A stretch of DNA of 64,000 nt from Bifidobacterium ruminantium DSM 6489 (GTDB taxonomy: Bacteria > Actinomycetota > Actinomycetes > Actinomycetales > Bifidobacteriaceae): positions 124,001 through 188,000 of the forward strand of contig NZ_JDTK01000002.1 of the NCBI RefSeq assembly GCF_000770925.1. The letters are read 5' to 3'. The stretch's first letter is position 1, and each line of letters starts with the position of its first letter. Under the pieces are notes generated by a model, which did no database searches, was not told the origin of the DNA, and worked only from the letters and a program-made list of their open reading frames with translations. Shown piece by piece: positions 54,268 through 63,112 of the stretch. The position numbers and the translations under genes are program-made.

Positions 54268-55443
54268 ATGTTTGAATCCCTGAAGGCGTGGTGGGGCGAT
54301 CTGACGCATCGCCGTGACGATGGCCGTGATGCTGGTGACGATACGTTGGATGATGCGACGAACGCGTTGCTGTCCATTCTTCCGTTGGTCTCCATCGTGG
54401 TCGACGAGCATGACGAGGTGGTGCGCGCGCATCCCGACGCCTATGCCCTTGGCGTGGTGCGGGACGACGCCATTGCGGACGACACCGTGGCAAGGGCGGT
54501 GCACGAGGTGCGTTCCTACGGTGGCAAAAGGCAGTTCGATCTGACGACCACCACATTGCATTCGCCGAAGAAGGCGCCCAAGGCCGGCCGACCATCCGTT
54601 CGCGAGATGGCCAGACAGTCGCTGATGGGGCAATCGCAGGACAAACCCTCCACGTCGGTGTCCCGCCCGAACTGGTTGAAGGTGATCGTAGGCAGACTCA
54701 ACGAACGGTTCGTGGTGGTGCTCGTCTCCGATGTGAGCGATACGGTCCGGTTCTCCCAGATGCGTGACTCCTTCATCGTCAACGTTTCCGAGCAGCTGCT
54801 CAAGCCGACGCAATCGTTGGAGGAGCTTGCGGACGCTTTGGAGAACGACAGCGCCGACAGGGAGGTCGTCAAGGAAAGCGCGGCCAAATTACGCCGATCC
54901 TGCGCCCACATGAAGCATATGGTGTCCGATCTGCTGCTGCTCATCAAAGCGCAGGAACCGATTCTGCCGACGTCCGACAATCGCATCAACGTCATGGAAC
55001 AGGTGCAGGCCGTCGCCGACGCGCATCGACAGGCCGCGCGGCAGCGGGGAATCGACATCGAGGTCAATGGCGACGGATCGCTGGAGGTCAATGGTGACGA
55101 CGAGCAGATCCAAACCGCGATCGCGAAGCTGCTCGAGAATGCCATCTCCTACTCTCCGGATGGCAAGGGAGCGACCGTGTCCGTCAAGCCGGACGAGGAT
55201 AGTTCGCAGGTGCTGATCAGTGTGATCGACCGCGGTTGCGGCATCGAAAGGAAGGAACAGAGCCGTATTTTCGAGCGGTTCTATCGTGGCGGCAATCAGA
55301 ACGAGCGTTCCGTCGACGGCGTCGGATTGGGGCTTGCCATCGTCAAGCATGTGGCGTTGACCCATCATGGGTCGGCTTCCGTGTGGAGCGCTCCCGGACA
55401 GGGCAGCACGTTCACGTTGACGTTGCCTGCCGCCCGTGGTTAA
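54268..55443 (+). CDS. SenX3-like sensor histidine kinase lacking the H-box histidine
   Basis: A 391-residue kinase-like protein. A PAS-like N-terminal region (about 30-150) precedes a dimerisation helix where the usual NVSHELKTP reads NVSEQLLKP; the phospho-acceptor His is Glu175 (codon 54790-54792). The HATPase is intact: N box AIAKLLENAISYSPDG, G1 DRGCGIERKEQSRIFERFYR and G2 VGLGLAIVKHVA. It lacks the N-terminal membrane helices of SenX3. It is divergent from phoU, which fits a phosphate role, but no regX3 follows it. It may be a pseudokinase or allosteric regulator. Confidence 0.85.
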   Translation: MFESLKAWWGDLTHRRDDGRDAGDDTLDDATNALLSILPLVSIVVDEHDEVVRAHPDAYALGVVRDDAIADDTVARAVHEVRSYGGKRQFDLTTTTLHSPKKAPKAGRPSVREMARQSLMGQSQDKPSTSVSRPNWLKVIVGRLNERFVVVLVSDVSDTVRFSQMRDSFIVNVSEQLLKPTQSLEELADALENDSADREVVKESAAKLRRSCAHMKHMVSDLLLLIKAQEPILPTSDNRINVMEQVQAVADAHRQAARQRGIDIEVNGDGSLEVNGDDEQIQTAIAKLLENAISYSPDGKGATVSVKPDEDSSQVLISVIDRGCGIERKEQSRIFERFYRGGNQNERSVDGVGLGLAIVKHVALTHHGSASVWSAPGQGSTFTLTLPAARG

Positions 55444-55469
55444 AGGGTGATGGAAGGTCGAGGAAATGC

Positions 55470-55520
55470 GATTGTGCCGCTTGCCGTGGTGTTCGACAGG
55501 CGGCACAATCGGTTCTTTTT
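55470..55520 (+). terminator. Terminator between the SenX3-like kinase and the DUF2530 gene
   Basis: GATTGTGCCGC pairs perfectly with GCGGCACAATC around a 19-nt loop, then GGTTCTTTTT follows. It separates two convergent genes. Confidence 0.8.
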
Positions 55521-55558
55521 CGCGTTCGGCTGAACTTCCGGTCGGCCGAACAGAGGAA

Positions 55559-55819
55559 TCATTCTCCGAGTCGGCGGTAGTCCCACCGGTCGAAATGCTC
55601 CCAGACCAGCATGAGTACGCCGACTACCGTGCCGGCGGCGCACATGGTCTGCGCGCGTTCCGCATTGATTCCGATGGCCAGCAGGATCATGCAGACCTCC
55701 AAGGCGATGGCCCACAAGGCGGTGCCGAATGTGAACACCTTCCGCAGATCGACGCGGACCGGTTTCGGGGATGGCTTGCGTACACTCGGGTCGATGATCG
55801 GAGCGAGTTTCAGTTTCAT
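55559..55819 (-). CDS. Small membrane protein, DUF2530 family
   Basis: An 86-residue protein with two hydrophobic segments (about 30-50, GTALWAIALEVCMILLAIGI, and 55-72). PVRVDLRKVFTFGTALWAIA matches the actinobacterial DUF2530 family. Function unknown. GAGGTGAGA precedes the ATG. It lies 24 bp downstream of the serC stop in the same orientation, so the two are likely co-transcribed. Confidence 0.82.
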   Translation of the reverse strand: MKLKLAPIIDPSVRKPSPKPVRVDLRKVFTFGTALWAIALEVCMILLAIGINAERAQTMCAAGTVVGVLMLVWEHFDRWDYRRLGE

Positions 55820-55843
55820 GGGAGTCTCACCTCGCGTTTCGGG

Positions 55844-56986
55844 TCACAGATGCTCGACCACGTAATCGACGCACTTCGTGAGCGCCTCGACATCGCTTGG
55901 CTCCACCGAAGGGAACACGCCGATGCGCAGCTGGTTGCGGCCGAGCTTGCGATAGCCGTTGGTATCTACGATGCCGTTCTCGCGCAGTGCCGCGACCACT
56001 TGGGATGCGTTGACGTTCTCGTCGAGGTCGATGGTGACCACGGCGTTGGAACGCGCGTTCTTGTCGGAGACGAAGGGCTGCGCGTAGTCGGATTTCTCCG
56101 CCCACTGATACAGCAGGGACGCGGAACGGGCGCAGCGCGCCGTGGCCCAGGCAAGTCCGCCGTTGTCGTTGAGCCAGCGCACTTGGCTCTCCAGCATGAC
56201 CAGTGTGGCCACTGCCGGAGTGTTCAGTGTCTGGTCCTTCCGGGAGTTCTCGATGGCGGAGGTCAGGGAGAGGAACGGAGGGATCCAACGGCGTGCGCCC
56301 GGCAGTTTGACGCTTTTTGCGATGCCGTAGGCGCGGTCGATTGCGGCGGGGGAGAGCACGGCGATCCACAGGCCGCCGTCGGAGCCGAACGCCTTCTGCG
56401 GGGAGAAGTAGTAGGCGTCGGTCTGGCTGATGTCCACGTCAAGCGCGCCGGCGCCGCTGGTGGCGTCGATGAGGGTCAGTGCGCCCTGTTCCTTGGAACC
56501 TTCGATGCGCTTGACCGGGGCCGCCACGCCGGTGGAGGTCTCGTTGTGCGCCCAGCAGTAGGCGTCCACATATTCGGTGAGTTCCGGCAGACGATACGTG
56601 CCCGGCTCGCCTTCGAAGATCTCCGGATCCTCGAGGAAGGGCGCGGACTGCGCGGATTTGGCGAACTTCGCGCTGAAGGAGCCGTATGCGCCGAATGCGG
56701 CCTTGCGGGTGATGAGCGAGGCGCAGGCGATGTCCCAGAACGCGCTGGCGCCGCCGTTGCCGAGAACCACCTCATAGCCGTCGGGGATATGGAAGAAGTC
56801 CGACAGTCCCTCTCGGATGGAGCCGACCACCTGCTTGACCGGGGTCTGGCGGTGGGAGGTTCCCAGGAGATTGCGCGCGCCCGCGTCGAGCGCCTGGATC
56901 TGCTCCGGGCGGATCTTGCTCGGTCCCGAGCCGAAGCGTCCGTCCTCGGGAAGCAAATCGGAAGGAATGTTCATGGTGTTCGTCAT
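55844..56986 (-). CDS. serC: Phosphoserine aminotransferase
   Basis: Transaminates 3-phosphohydroxypyruvate to phosphoserine in serine synthesis. The 380-residue protein has FGSGPSKIRPEQIQALDAGA, LLGTSHRQTPVKQVVG and the PLP-lysine region ISQTDAYYFSPQKAFGSDGG with the Schiff-base Lys. It belongs to the actinobacterial SerC type. TACCCT on the minus strand ends 8 nt before ATG 56986, consistent with leaderless initiation; ATG 56974 is another possible start. Confidence 0.94.
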   Translation of the reverse strand: MTNTMNIPSDLLPEDGRFGSGPSKIRPEQIQALDAGARNLLGTSHRQTPVKQVVGSIREGLSDFFHIPDGYEVVLGNGGASAFWDIACASLITRKAAFGAYGSFSAKFAKSAQSAPFLEDPEIFEGEPGTYRLPELTEYVDAYCWAHNETSTGVAAPVKRIEGSKEQGALTLIDATSGAGALDVDISQTDAYYFSPQKAFGSDGGLWIAVLSPAAIDRAYGIAKSVKLPGARRWIPPFLSLTSAIENSRKDQTLNTPAVATLVMLESQVRWLNDNGGLAWATARCARSASLLYQWAEKSDYAQPFVSDKNARSNAVVTIDLDENVNASQVVAALRENGIVDTNGYRKLGRNQLRIGVFPSVEPSDVEALTKCVDYVVEHL

Positions 56987-57224
56987 GGTTCCATAGGGTA
57001 GTCAGATGGTCGGATTGCATGACGGCTCGTTCATTTTCCGGCCTTTCCGTCATGGAATGCGGGAAAATGCTGGGGATGCGATCTGGCGATACGGGGAGCA
57101 ATGTGGGGAATATGGCTCGATGCTAATCCCTATGTCGGTGTAGCCTGTGGTATTGTGTGACGGTTCTGTAATTGCACGGCCATAAGTTGATGCGATTTCT
57201 TAATCCGCAAGGAGTGATTGATAT

Positions 57225-58160
57225 ATGAGACATGCGGCGCATAAGGCTGCCAAGGCTTCGAGCGCGCGTTTCAGCGTTTCCAAGGCGCTGTTCACGTCCA
57301 GCCGCGGTTCCCATACTGCCAAGGCGGTGCGCATGGCGCAGCTGGCGGATGGCGGCGCAGTGGTGGGTCTTGCTCCTGAAGTGGCGGAAAAGCTCAACGA
57401 AGTCGCTCCGATGAGCCGCCGTGCCATGCGTGAGGCCGCCAAAGCAGCTTCCCGCAAATCCACGCTGGTCACATCCGCGTCCCTAGCCGCTCTCGTCGGC
57501 ACCGCGGCGACCGCTCTGGCATTCAGCCAGCAGAACGCCTCCCGTCTGGTGATTGCGGACGATGGCGTCGAGACCACGCAGATCAAACGAGTGTCGGATG
57601 GCGCGGCCTCCCGTTCCGAGGACCGTACCGCGCTCAAGGAATCCTCGACCAGCAACAACGGCGGATGGCAGCTGGGCGAGACTAGCGCCTCCATGGATGC
57701 CAACCTGTTGTCCAAGTCTCTCGCTGACAATCCGAACGTTGCCGTGCTAATGGATCAGGACAGCTCGGTTCTGCCCGCAGGTTTCAATCCGAACCATGCC
57801 ACCGGCGAGGATGGCGGCAGCTATCCGTACGGCCAGTGCACTTGGTGGGCCTACACCCGTAGGCACCAGCTGGGATTGCCGGTCGGAAGCCATTTCGGCA
57901 ATGCCCGCGATTGGGGCGCGTCCGCGAAGGCTTTGGGCTATTGGGTGGACGGCACCCCTCGCCATGTTGGCGACATCATCGTGTTCGCTCCGGGGCAGCA
58001 GGGCGCGGACGCCGATTACGGGCATGTGGCGATTGTCGAGAAGATCAATGCCGACGGATCCATCGAGATTTCGGAATCGAATGTGAAGGGTCTTGGCGTG
58101 ATCTCCAACAGATCCTTCAGCGCGGACGACGCGTCGAAACTGACCTACATTCACTACTGA
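57225..58160 (+). CDS. CHAP-domain peptidoglycan hydrolase
   Basis: A 311-residue protein. About 84 basic, Ala-rich residues precede a single membrane segment or late signal (about 86-105, TSASLAALVGTAATALAFSQ). A linker and a C-terminal CHAP domain (about 200-311) follow, with catalytic Cys in YPYGQCTWWAYTRR and His in YGHVAIVEKI. CHAP enzymes are amidases or endopeptidases that cut peptidoglycan peptides. The long cytoplasmic N-terminal part is unusual for an exported hydrolase. AAGGAG lies upstream of the ATG. An NlpC/P60 hydrolase gene follows. Confidence 0.9.
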   Translation: MRHAAHKAAKASSARFSVSKALFTSSRGSHTAKAVRMAQLADGGAVVGLAPEVAEKLNEVAPMSRRAMREAAKAASRKSTLVTSASLAALVGTAATALAFSQQNASRLVIADDGVETTQIKRVSDGAASRSEDRTALKESSTSNNGGWQLGETSASMDANLLSKSLADNPNVAVLMDQDSSVLPAGFNPNHATGEDGGSYPYGQCTWWAYTRRHQLGLPVGSHFGNARDWGASAKALGYWVDGTPRHVGDIIVFAPGQQGADADYGHVAIVEKINADGSIEISESNVKGLGVISNRSFSADDASKLTYIHY

Positions 58161-58235
58161 GCATCCACTACTGGATCGTCGGTCATATCAATGGTCCACC
58201 GTCTCTGTATGGGGGATGCGGTATCATCGACGGTG

Positions 58236-59003
58236 ATGAAGAGCATTAAATTATTTCCTTTGATTACTGTGCTCGCCGCGACTTCTTTTGCTTTCGTCGG
58301 CGTGGCTCCTACCGCTATTGCCGCAAGTGACGCGACGCGGCAGGAAGCCGTCGTCGCAACCCGTTCCTTCCCGAAGACCAACGCCGTGAAGAAGAACATC
58401 CTCGCGGAATCCACATCCACCCAGGTCGAATCCGGCTCGGATTGGGGCGGAGTGGAAAGCCTGAACGTTCCGCAGACGAAGTCCCAGGCTGAGAAGGATC
58501 AGGAAGCGGCCGATAAGAAGGCCCAGGAAGAGGAGCAGGCTCGAGCTCAAGCGCAAGCCCAGTCCCAGGCCGCGAACCGTTCCGAAAGCCGTACCGCTTT
58601 GAACACGGGATCCGGCACCGCGTCCTCGACCACCAGCATCCCTGCTCCGCCGGCCACCGCCACGGGTCAGGCCCTTGCCCAGTACGCGCTTCAATTCCAG
58701 GGCTATCCGTATGTTGCAGGAGGCAATCAGCCGTCCGGCTGGGATTGCTCCGGTTTCGTGCAGTGGGTGTTCTCCCAGTTCGGTGTGAGCCTGCCCCATT
58801 ATTCCGGCGCGCAGATGAGCGTCGGCTCTCCGGTGGGCAGCATCGCGGATGCCGCTCCTGGAGACATCATCGTCAATTCGCATCACGCCGCCATCTATAT
58901 CGGCAACGGCATGGTCATCAACGCGTTGGATCCCGCGCAGGGAACCCAGGTCACTTCGTTGGCGGTGTTCACCAGCAGCTATGTGATTCGTCGCGTGCTG
59001 TGA
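58236..59003 (+). CDS. Secreted NlpC/P60 endopeptidase
   Basis: A 255-residue exported protein. The signal peptide is at about 1-27 (MKSIKLFPLITVLAATSFAF, cleavage near AIAAS). A Gln/Ala-rich helical linker with AQAQAQSQA follows, and an NlpC/P60 domain from about 145 has the catalytic Cys in GWDCSGFVQWVFSQFG and His in NSHHAAIYIGNG. It cuts cell-wall peptides in cell separation or remodelling. TATCAT at 58222-58227 ends 8 nt before ATG 58236 and no SD is present, fitting leaderless initiation. It follows the CHAP gene in the same direction. Confidence 0.92.
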   Translation: MKSIKLFPLITVLAATSFAFVGVAPTAIAASDATRQEAVVATRSFPKTNAVKKNILAESTSTQVESGSDWGGVESLNVPQTKSQAEKDQEAADKKAQEEEQARAQAQAQSQAANRSESRTALNTGSGTASSTTSIPAPPATATGQALAQYALQFQGYPYVAGGNQPSGWDCSGFVQWVFSQFGVSLPHYSGAQMSVGSPVGSIADAAPGDIIVNSHHAAIYIGNGMVINALDPAQGTQVTSLAVFTSSYVIRRVL

Positions 59004-59018
59004 ATCGGCTTTGCGCTG

Positions 59019-59050
59019 AAGGCGTATCCCACATGGGATACGCCTTTTTC
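59019..59050 (+). terminator. Rho-independent terminator after the NlpC/P60 gene
   Basis: AAGGCGTATCCCA pairs with TGGGATACGCCTT and is followed by TTT. Confidence 0.93.
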
Positions 59051-59159
59051 GTTTGGTTTTCTCCGCGTCGCTACGCGCGAACCGCATGTCGCGCGGTATT
59101 GTGGAACGTAGGTGCAACGCACAGTCGCGTTGCCGCGATGTGATTCAAGGAGGTCGCTC

Positions 59160-60194
59160 ATGATTAATGACAAGGCAATCCTCGTTGGTGTTGATGGATC
59201 CCACGCCAGCTATAAAGCTACGTGGTGGGCAGCGAATTATGCGAAGCATGCCGGACTGACGCTGCAGATCGTCTGCGCGTACTCGTTGCCAAGCTATGCT
59301 GCGGTCTCGTTCGATGCCACATACACGGCCATGGGGGATGACAACGCGGCCCATAACGACGCCCAGGAGATTCTGTCGAAGGCCAAGGCCATTGCCGGCG
59401 AGCAGGGTGTCGAAGCATCGACGCTGATCGTCACGGGAGACCCGGCATCCGTGTTCGTCGAACTGTCCCGCAACTACAACCTCATCGTCATCGGCAACCG
59501 TGGCAAGGGCGGTCTGGCCGAGCGCCTGCTGGGCACCACCAGCTCCAGCCTGCCGGCTTATGCGTATTGCCCCATCGTCGTGGTGCCGTATACCGACGAC
59601 GAAGGCAACCTGATGCATCTGAACAACACCATCACCAAAGTCGCCGTCGGCTCCGACGAATCCAAGTGGGGTCTGAAGGCTCTGGAGATCGCCGCCGCGT
59701 TCGCCGATTCCTGGGGCGCCGAGCTGGATGTCATCTCCGCGGTGCCCAACATGAAGGGTTCTGAGGATGAGGGCGTCATGGTCTCCTACAAGGAGGATCT
59801 CGACGTGCGCATCAAGCCGTTCGAGGAGGCCCATCCGAACCTCAAGATCAACAAGCAGATCGTGCCGGGGCCGGCTATCGGAGCGCTGACCAAGGCCAGC
59901 TTCGATCACGACGTGGTCGTGGTCGGCTCCCGTGGCCGTGGCGGCTTCACCGGCTTGCTACTCGGCTCCACCAGCCAGGGTCTGCTGCAGCACGCGGCCG
60001 GTCCGGTGTATGTGGTGCCTCGCAAGTATGTGGAGGCCGCGGAAAGCCGTCTCGACACCACGCCGAGCTCGCCTGCCGACATCAAGCCGAAGGCGATCGA
60101 CGAGATCAAGGGCGTCGAGGAGGTGCCGGTCAAGAAGGCCGAGCCGGAAGTCGCCGAAGCCATCGAGACGAAGATCGATCCGGAACGTCAGTGA
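59160..60194 (+). CDS. Universal stress protein with two UspA domains
   Basis: A 344-residue cytosolic protein. UspA domain 1 (about 4-145) has ILVGVDGSHASYKATWWA and ATP-loop GNRGKGGLAERLLGTTSSSL. Domain 2 (about 155-300) has VAVGSDESKWGLKALEIA and GSRGRGGFTGLLLGSTSQGL. Both carry the G-x2-G-x9-G-S/T nucleotide-binding pattern. The last 45 residues are a charged tail rich in Lys, Glu and Pro. AAGGAGGT directly precedes the ATG, the strongest ribosome-binding site in this region. Confidence 0.93.
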   Translation: MINDKAILVGVDGSHASYKATWWAANYAKHAGLTLQIVCAYSLPSYAAVSFDATYTAMGDDNAAHNDAQEILSKAKAIAGEQGVEASTLIVTGDPASVFVELSRNYNLIVIGNRGKGGLAERLLGTTSSSLPAYAYCPIVVVPYTDDEGNLMHLNNTITKVAVGSDESKWGLKALEIAAAFADSWGAELDVISAVPNMKGSEDEGVMVSYKEDLDVRIKPFEEAHPNLKINKQIVPGPAIGALTKASFDHDVVVVGSRGRGGFTGLLLGSTSQGLLQHAAGPVYVVPRKYVEAAESRLDTTPSSPADIKPKAIDEIKGVEEVPVKKAEPEVAEAIETKIDPERQ

Positions 60195-60226
60195 CATCGC
60201 GGTAATCGCCTGATAATCACAGAAAA

Positions 60227-60276
60227 ACGAAGGGCGGTTGCGAATCCCAGCTGGGAATCGCAACCGCCCCTTCGTA
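60227..60276 (+). terminator. Long inverted repeat between the UspA and OsmC genes
   Basis: GGGCGGTTGCGAATCCCAGC pairs with GCTGGGAATCGCAACCGCCC with one mismatch. AACGAAG and CTTCGT extend the stem. It lies between convergent genes and probably terminates both. Confidence 0.8.
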
Positions 60277-60318
60277 TGCGTATGCGCGTTCGTGCGTGCG
60301 CACGTCACGAAACGTATG

Positions 60319-60732
60319 TCAGTGCTTGACGGTGACGTTCATACGGACCGGCGTCGGCTCAACGTACGTGTGCTTGACCGTGCAGCCCTTCTCGATATGG
60401 CGGCTGACGCGATCGGCGAGCTTCTCGGCGTCCTCGTCGCTCAGACCGGCGTCGGTGGCGTCGATGACCACCTGCTCGTCGAAACCGACATAGGCGTCGC
60501 TATCGGCATCGTAGGTGCCATCAACCACGATCTTGGCACCCTTGCCCTCGCCCAGCGTGTGCTCGACGGCGAACTGGCTGGACAGCGCGGCGCAACCGGC
60601 CAGCGCGACCTTCATCAGATCGCCCGGCGTGAACTGTCCGCGGCCTTTGCCGAACTTGATATGCGCGCCGTCATCGCTGAACGCGTCCCAGGAACCGTCT
60701 TTGTTGCGCTCTACCCACAGTCTCTTGCCCAT
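60319..60732 (-). CDS. OsmC-family protein (peroxiredoxin-like)
   Basis: A 137-residue protein of the OsmC/Ohr fold, reducing organic hydroperoxides with a Cys pair. The two conserved cysteines are in LMKVALAGCAALSSQFA and EKGCTVKHTYVEPTP. It begins MGKRLWVERNKDGSWDAFSD. GAGGAG lies upstream of the ATG. It is divergent from thyA with 164 bp between. Confidence 0.9.
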   Translation of the reverse strand: MGKRLWVERNKDGSWDAFSDDGAHIKFGKGRGQFTPGDLMKVALAGCAALSSQFAVEHTLGEGKGAKIVVDGTYDADSDAYVGFDEQVVIDATDAGLSDEDAEKLADRVSRHIEKGCTVKHTYVEPTPVRMNVTVKH

Positions 60733-60896
60733 GGAAACTCCTCTGTCCTATGGCGCGCCGTTCGCGCCGACCATGTTCCAATCTAGCGTATCGCCATGGA
60801 ATCGGAAGAACGCGTTCCGCATTGCGTAAGTCTTCGGTCGATTCCATGGAAGCCATCGGCGGAACGGCTCCATGGCTGTGTATAAACTGAACGGTT

Positions 60897-61769
60897 ATGG
60901 CTTTGACTTCCGAACAACTCGCAGACATCCGCACCCGCATCCCCGCACGTCCGGAAACCGACATTCCGATGCCCTACGAGGATCTGGTGCGCAAGATCCT
61001 CATGGAAGGCACGCTGAAATCCGACCGCACCGGCACCGGCACCATCTCCCTGTTCGGCCAGCAGATGCGCTTCGACCTCAAAGACAGCTTCCCGCTGCTC
61101 ACCACGAAGACCGTGTTCTTCAAAGGGCTGGCCTATGAGCTGCTGTGGTTCCTCAAGGGCTCCACGAACGTGCGTTGGCTGCAGGAGCATAACGTGCACA
61201 TCTGGGACGAATGGGCCGACGAGAACGGCGATTTGGGACCGGTGTATGGCGCGCAGTGGCGCAGCTGGCCCGCTCCGACGCCGGAGGATCCGAACCGCAC
61301 CATCGACCAGATTTCGAATGTGCTCGACCTGATCAGGAACCATCCCGATTCCCGTCGCATGGTGGTCTCCGCATGGAACCCCGCGGAAGTGGAGAATATG
61401 GCCCTGCCGCCATGCCATGCGCTGTTCCAGTTCTACGTGGCCGACGGGCGCCTGAGCTGCCAGCTGTACCAGCGTTCCTGCGACATGTTCCTCGGAGTGC
61501 CGTTCAACATCGCATCCTATTCGCTGCTGACCCTCATGATGGCGCAGCAGACGGATCTCGAACCGGGCGAATTCGTCTGGACCGGCGGCGACTGCCACGT
61601 CTACGACAACCACATCGACCAGGTTCTGGAGCAGCTGGGACGCACGCCGTACCCGTATCCGAAGATTCGCATCAACAAGGCCGATTCGCTGTTCGACTAC
61701 GATTACGACGATTTCGAAATCGTGGATTACCGGCATCATCCGACCATCAAGGCGCCGGTGGCGGTCTGA
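60897..61769 (+). CDS. thyA: Thymidylate synthase
   Basis: Methylates dUMP to dTMP using methylene-tetrahydrofolate. The 290-residue protein has [40 protein letters not shown] and the catalytic Cys in [38 protein letters not shown] follows in the dUMP site. It is followed by folA after 76 nt, the classical dTMP-cycle pair. TAAACT at 60883-60888 ends 8 nt before the ATG and there is no SD, so it is a leaderless candidate. Confidence 0.97.
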   Translation: MALTSEQLADIRTRIPARPETDIPMPYEDLVRKILMEGTLKSDRTGTGTISLFGQQMRFDLKDSFPLLTTKTVFFKGLAYELLWFLKGSTNVRWLQEHNVHIWDEWADENGDLGPVYGAQWRSWPAPTPEDPNRTIDQISNVLDLIRNHPDSRRMVVSAWNPAEVENMALPPCHALFQFYVADGRLSCQLYQRSCDMFLGVPFNIASYSLLTLMMAQQTDLEPGEFVWTGGDCHVYDNHIDQVLEQLGRTPYPYPKIRINKADSLFDYDYDDFEIVDYRHHPTIKAPVAV

Positions 61770-61845
61770 AACAATCACGCCGTTCGGCGAGTCTTCGCCA
61801 AACGTTAGACTACTGACTCTAGTTCGACTTCAAGGAGTGAGTGAA

Positions 61846-62511
61846 ATGGAGCACGACAGTAGCCGTAGTGGCTATCACGAACCCGAGCCCGGACTTGCCG
61901 GGCGTGAAGAAGAAGAGGATTGGGGTGACGATTTCCCCAAGACCTTTTCGGTGAATCTGATCTGGGCGCAGGCCTGTGACAAGGAAGGTCACGACGGCGC
62001 CATCGGATTCGAAGGCGGCATGCCATGGCATCTGCCTGAGGATATGAGGCGTTTCACGGAACTGACCGTCTCTCATCCGGTCATCATGGGTCGCAGGACG
62101 TGGGAGTCGCTGAGTCCGAAATTCCGCCCGCTGCCGAATCGCGACAACATCGTGATCTCACATGATCCGTCCTATTGTGCGCCGGGAGCCACCGTGGTGG
62201 ATTCCCTGGAGGACGCGCTGGACCTAGCCCGTCAGGAGGCCATTCCGGACGACGGTCTCGACCGCAGTGAAATCTGGATCATCGGCGGATCGCAGATATT
62301 CCGGGAGGCCATGCCATTCGCGGACAAGGCGTACGTGACGCAGATCAGCATGCACGTGGACGCCGACACCTACGCGCCGGACATCCACGCGCTGGTCGAA
62401 TCCGGCGCATGGCGTGTGGCCGAGGAAGGCATGTGGATGAAGACGCAGAAGGGAAGCGACGACATCGAGGGCTTCCGTTTCGTGACGTACGAGAAGAATC
62501 GCAAGGAGTAG
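61846..62511 (+). CDS. folA: Dihydrofolate reductase
   Basis: Reduces dihydrofolate to tetrahydrofolate, regenerating the cofactor consumed by ThyA. The 221-residue protein is longer than usual (about 160-170). About 35 acidic residues (GLAGREEEEDWGDDFPK) precede the fold, which starts FSVNLIWAQACDKEGHDGAI and has GGMPWHLPEDMRRFTELT, MGRRTWESL and IIGGSQIFREAM. ATG 61846 follows AAGGAG with good spacing; GTG 61837 overlaps that site. It lies downstream of thyA and 7 nt before the phosphatase gene. Confidence 0.95.
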   Translation: MEHDSSRSGYHEPEPGLAGREEEEDWGDDFPKTFSVNLIWAQACDKEGHDGAIGFEGGMPWHLPEDMRRFTELTVSHPVIMGRRTWESLSPKFRPLPNRDNIVISHDPSYCAPGATVVDSLEDALDLARQEAIPDDGLDRSEIWIIGGSQIFREAMPFADKAYVTQISMHVDADTYAPDIHALVESGAWRVAEEGMWMKTQKGSDDIEGFRFVTYEKNRKE

Positions 62512-62518
62512 TCATTTC

Positions 62519-63022
62519 ATGTATACCGTGATGACCGTGTGCACGGGCAACATCTGCCGTTCCCCCATGGCCGAGATCATTCTGCGCGCCGAATTCGAGC
62601 GTCGCGGATTGGATGACAGAGTCGATGTCGAATCCAGTGGCGTCAGCGACGAGGAATACGGCAATCCGATCGACCGTCGCGCGGTCAAGGTGCTGAAGGA
62701 GCGTGGTTATGAGCTTCCGGCGCGTCATTTCGCGCATCGCATCACCCGCGATGAGATCGAACGCACCGACCTGTTCCTGCCGATGACCGCCTCGCATATG
62801 CGCGCGCTGCTTCGCCAGCTTCCGCAGAGCAAGCGTTCGCAGGTGCATATGTACCGCAGCTTCGATCCGAATCTGCCCAAGCCTTCCGCTGGGCGCGAGG
62901 ACGAGATCGATCTGGTGGATCCGTGGTATGGCGGGCCGCGCGAATTCGAAGTGGCGATCGACCAAATCGAAGAGGTTGCGCCATATATCGTCGATTGGGT
63001 CGAAAAGCGGTTGCAGAACTGA
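62519..63022 (+). CDS. Low-molecular-weight protein-tyrosine phosphatase
   Basis: A 167-residue phosphatase. The P-loop VCTGNICRSPMAE near the N-terminus carries the nucleophilic Cys and the Arg, and LVDPWYGGPREFE contains the general-acid Asp. Relatives act on protein tyrosine phosphate or regulate exopolysaccharide synthesis. It begins 7 nt after the folA stop, so it belongs to the thyA-folA transcript. A terminator follows. Confidence 0.93.
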   Translation: MYTVMTVCTGNICRSPMAEIILRAEFERRGLDDRVDVESSGVSDEEYGNPIDRRAVKVLKERGYELPARHFAHRITRDEIERTDLFLPMTASHMRALLRQLPQSKRSQVHMYRSFDPNLPKPSAGREDEIDLVDPWYGGPREFEVAIDQIEEVAPYIVDWVEKRLQN

Positions 63023-63038
63023 ATTTTCTTATTGCGAT

Positions 63039-63074
63039 TGCGGCATGCTCTGTATTGCAGGCATGCCGTTTTTT
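63039..63074 (+). terminator. Rho-independent terminator after the LMW-PTP gene
   Basis: CGGCATGC at 63041-63048 pairs with GCATGCCG at 63061-63068, followed by TTTTTTG. Confidence 0.9.
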
Positions 63075-63112
63075 GTCGCGTCCGATGGAATATTTATTTT
63101 TCCGTGACGGCC

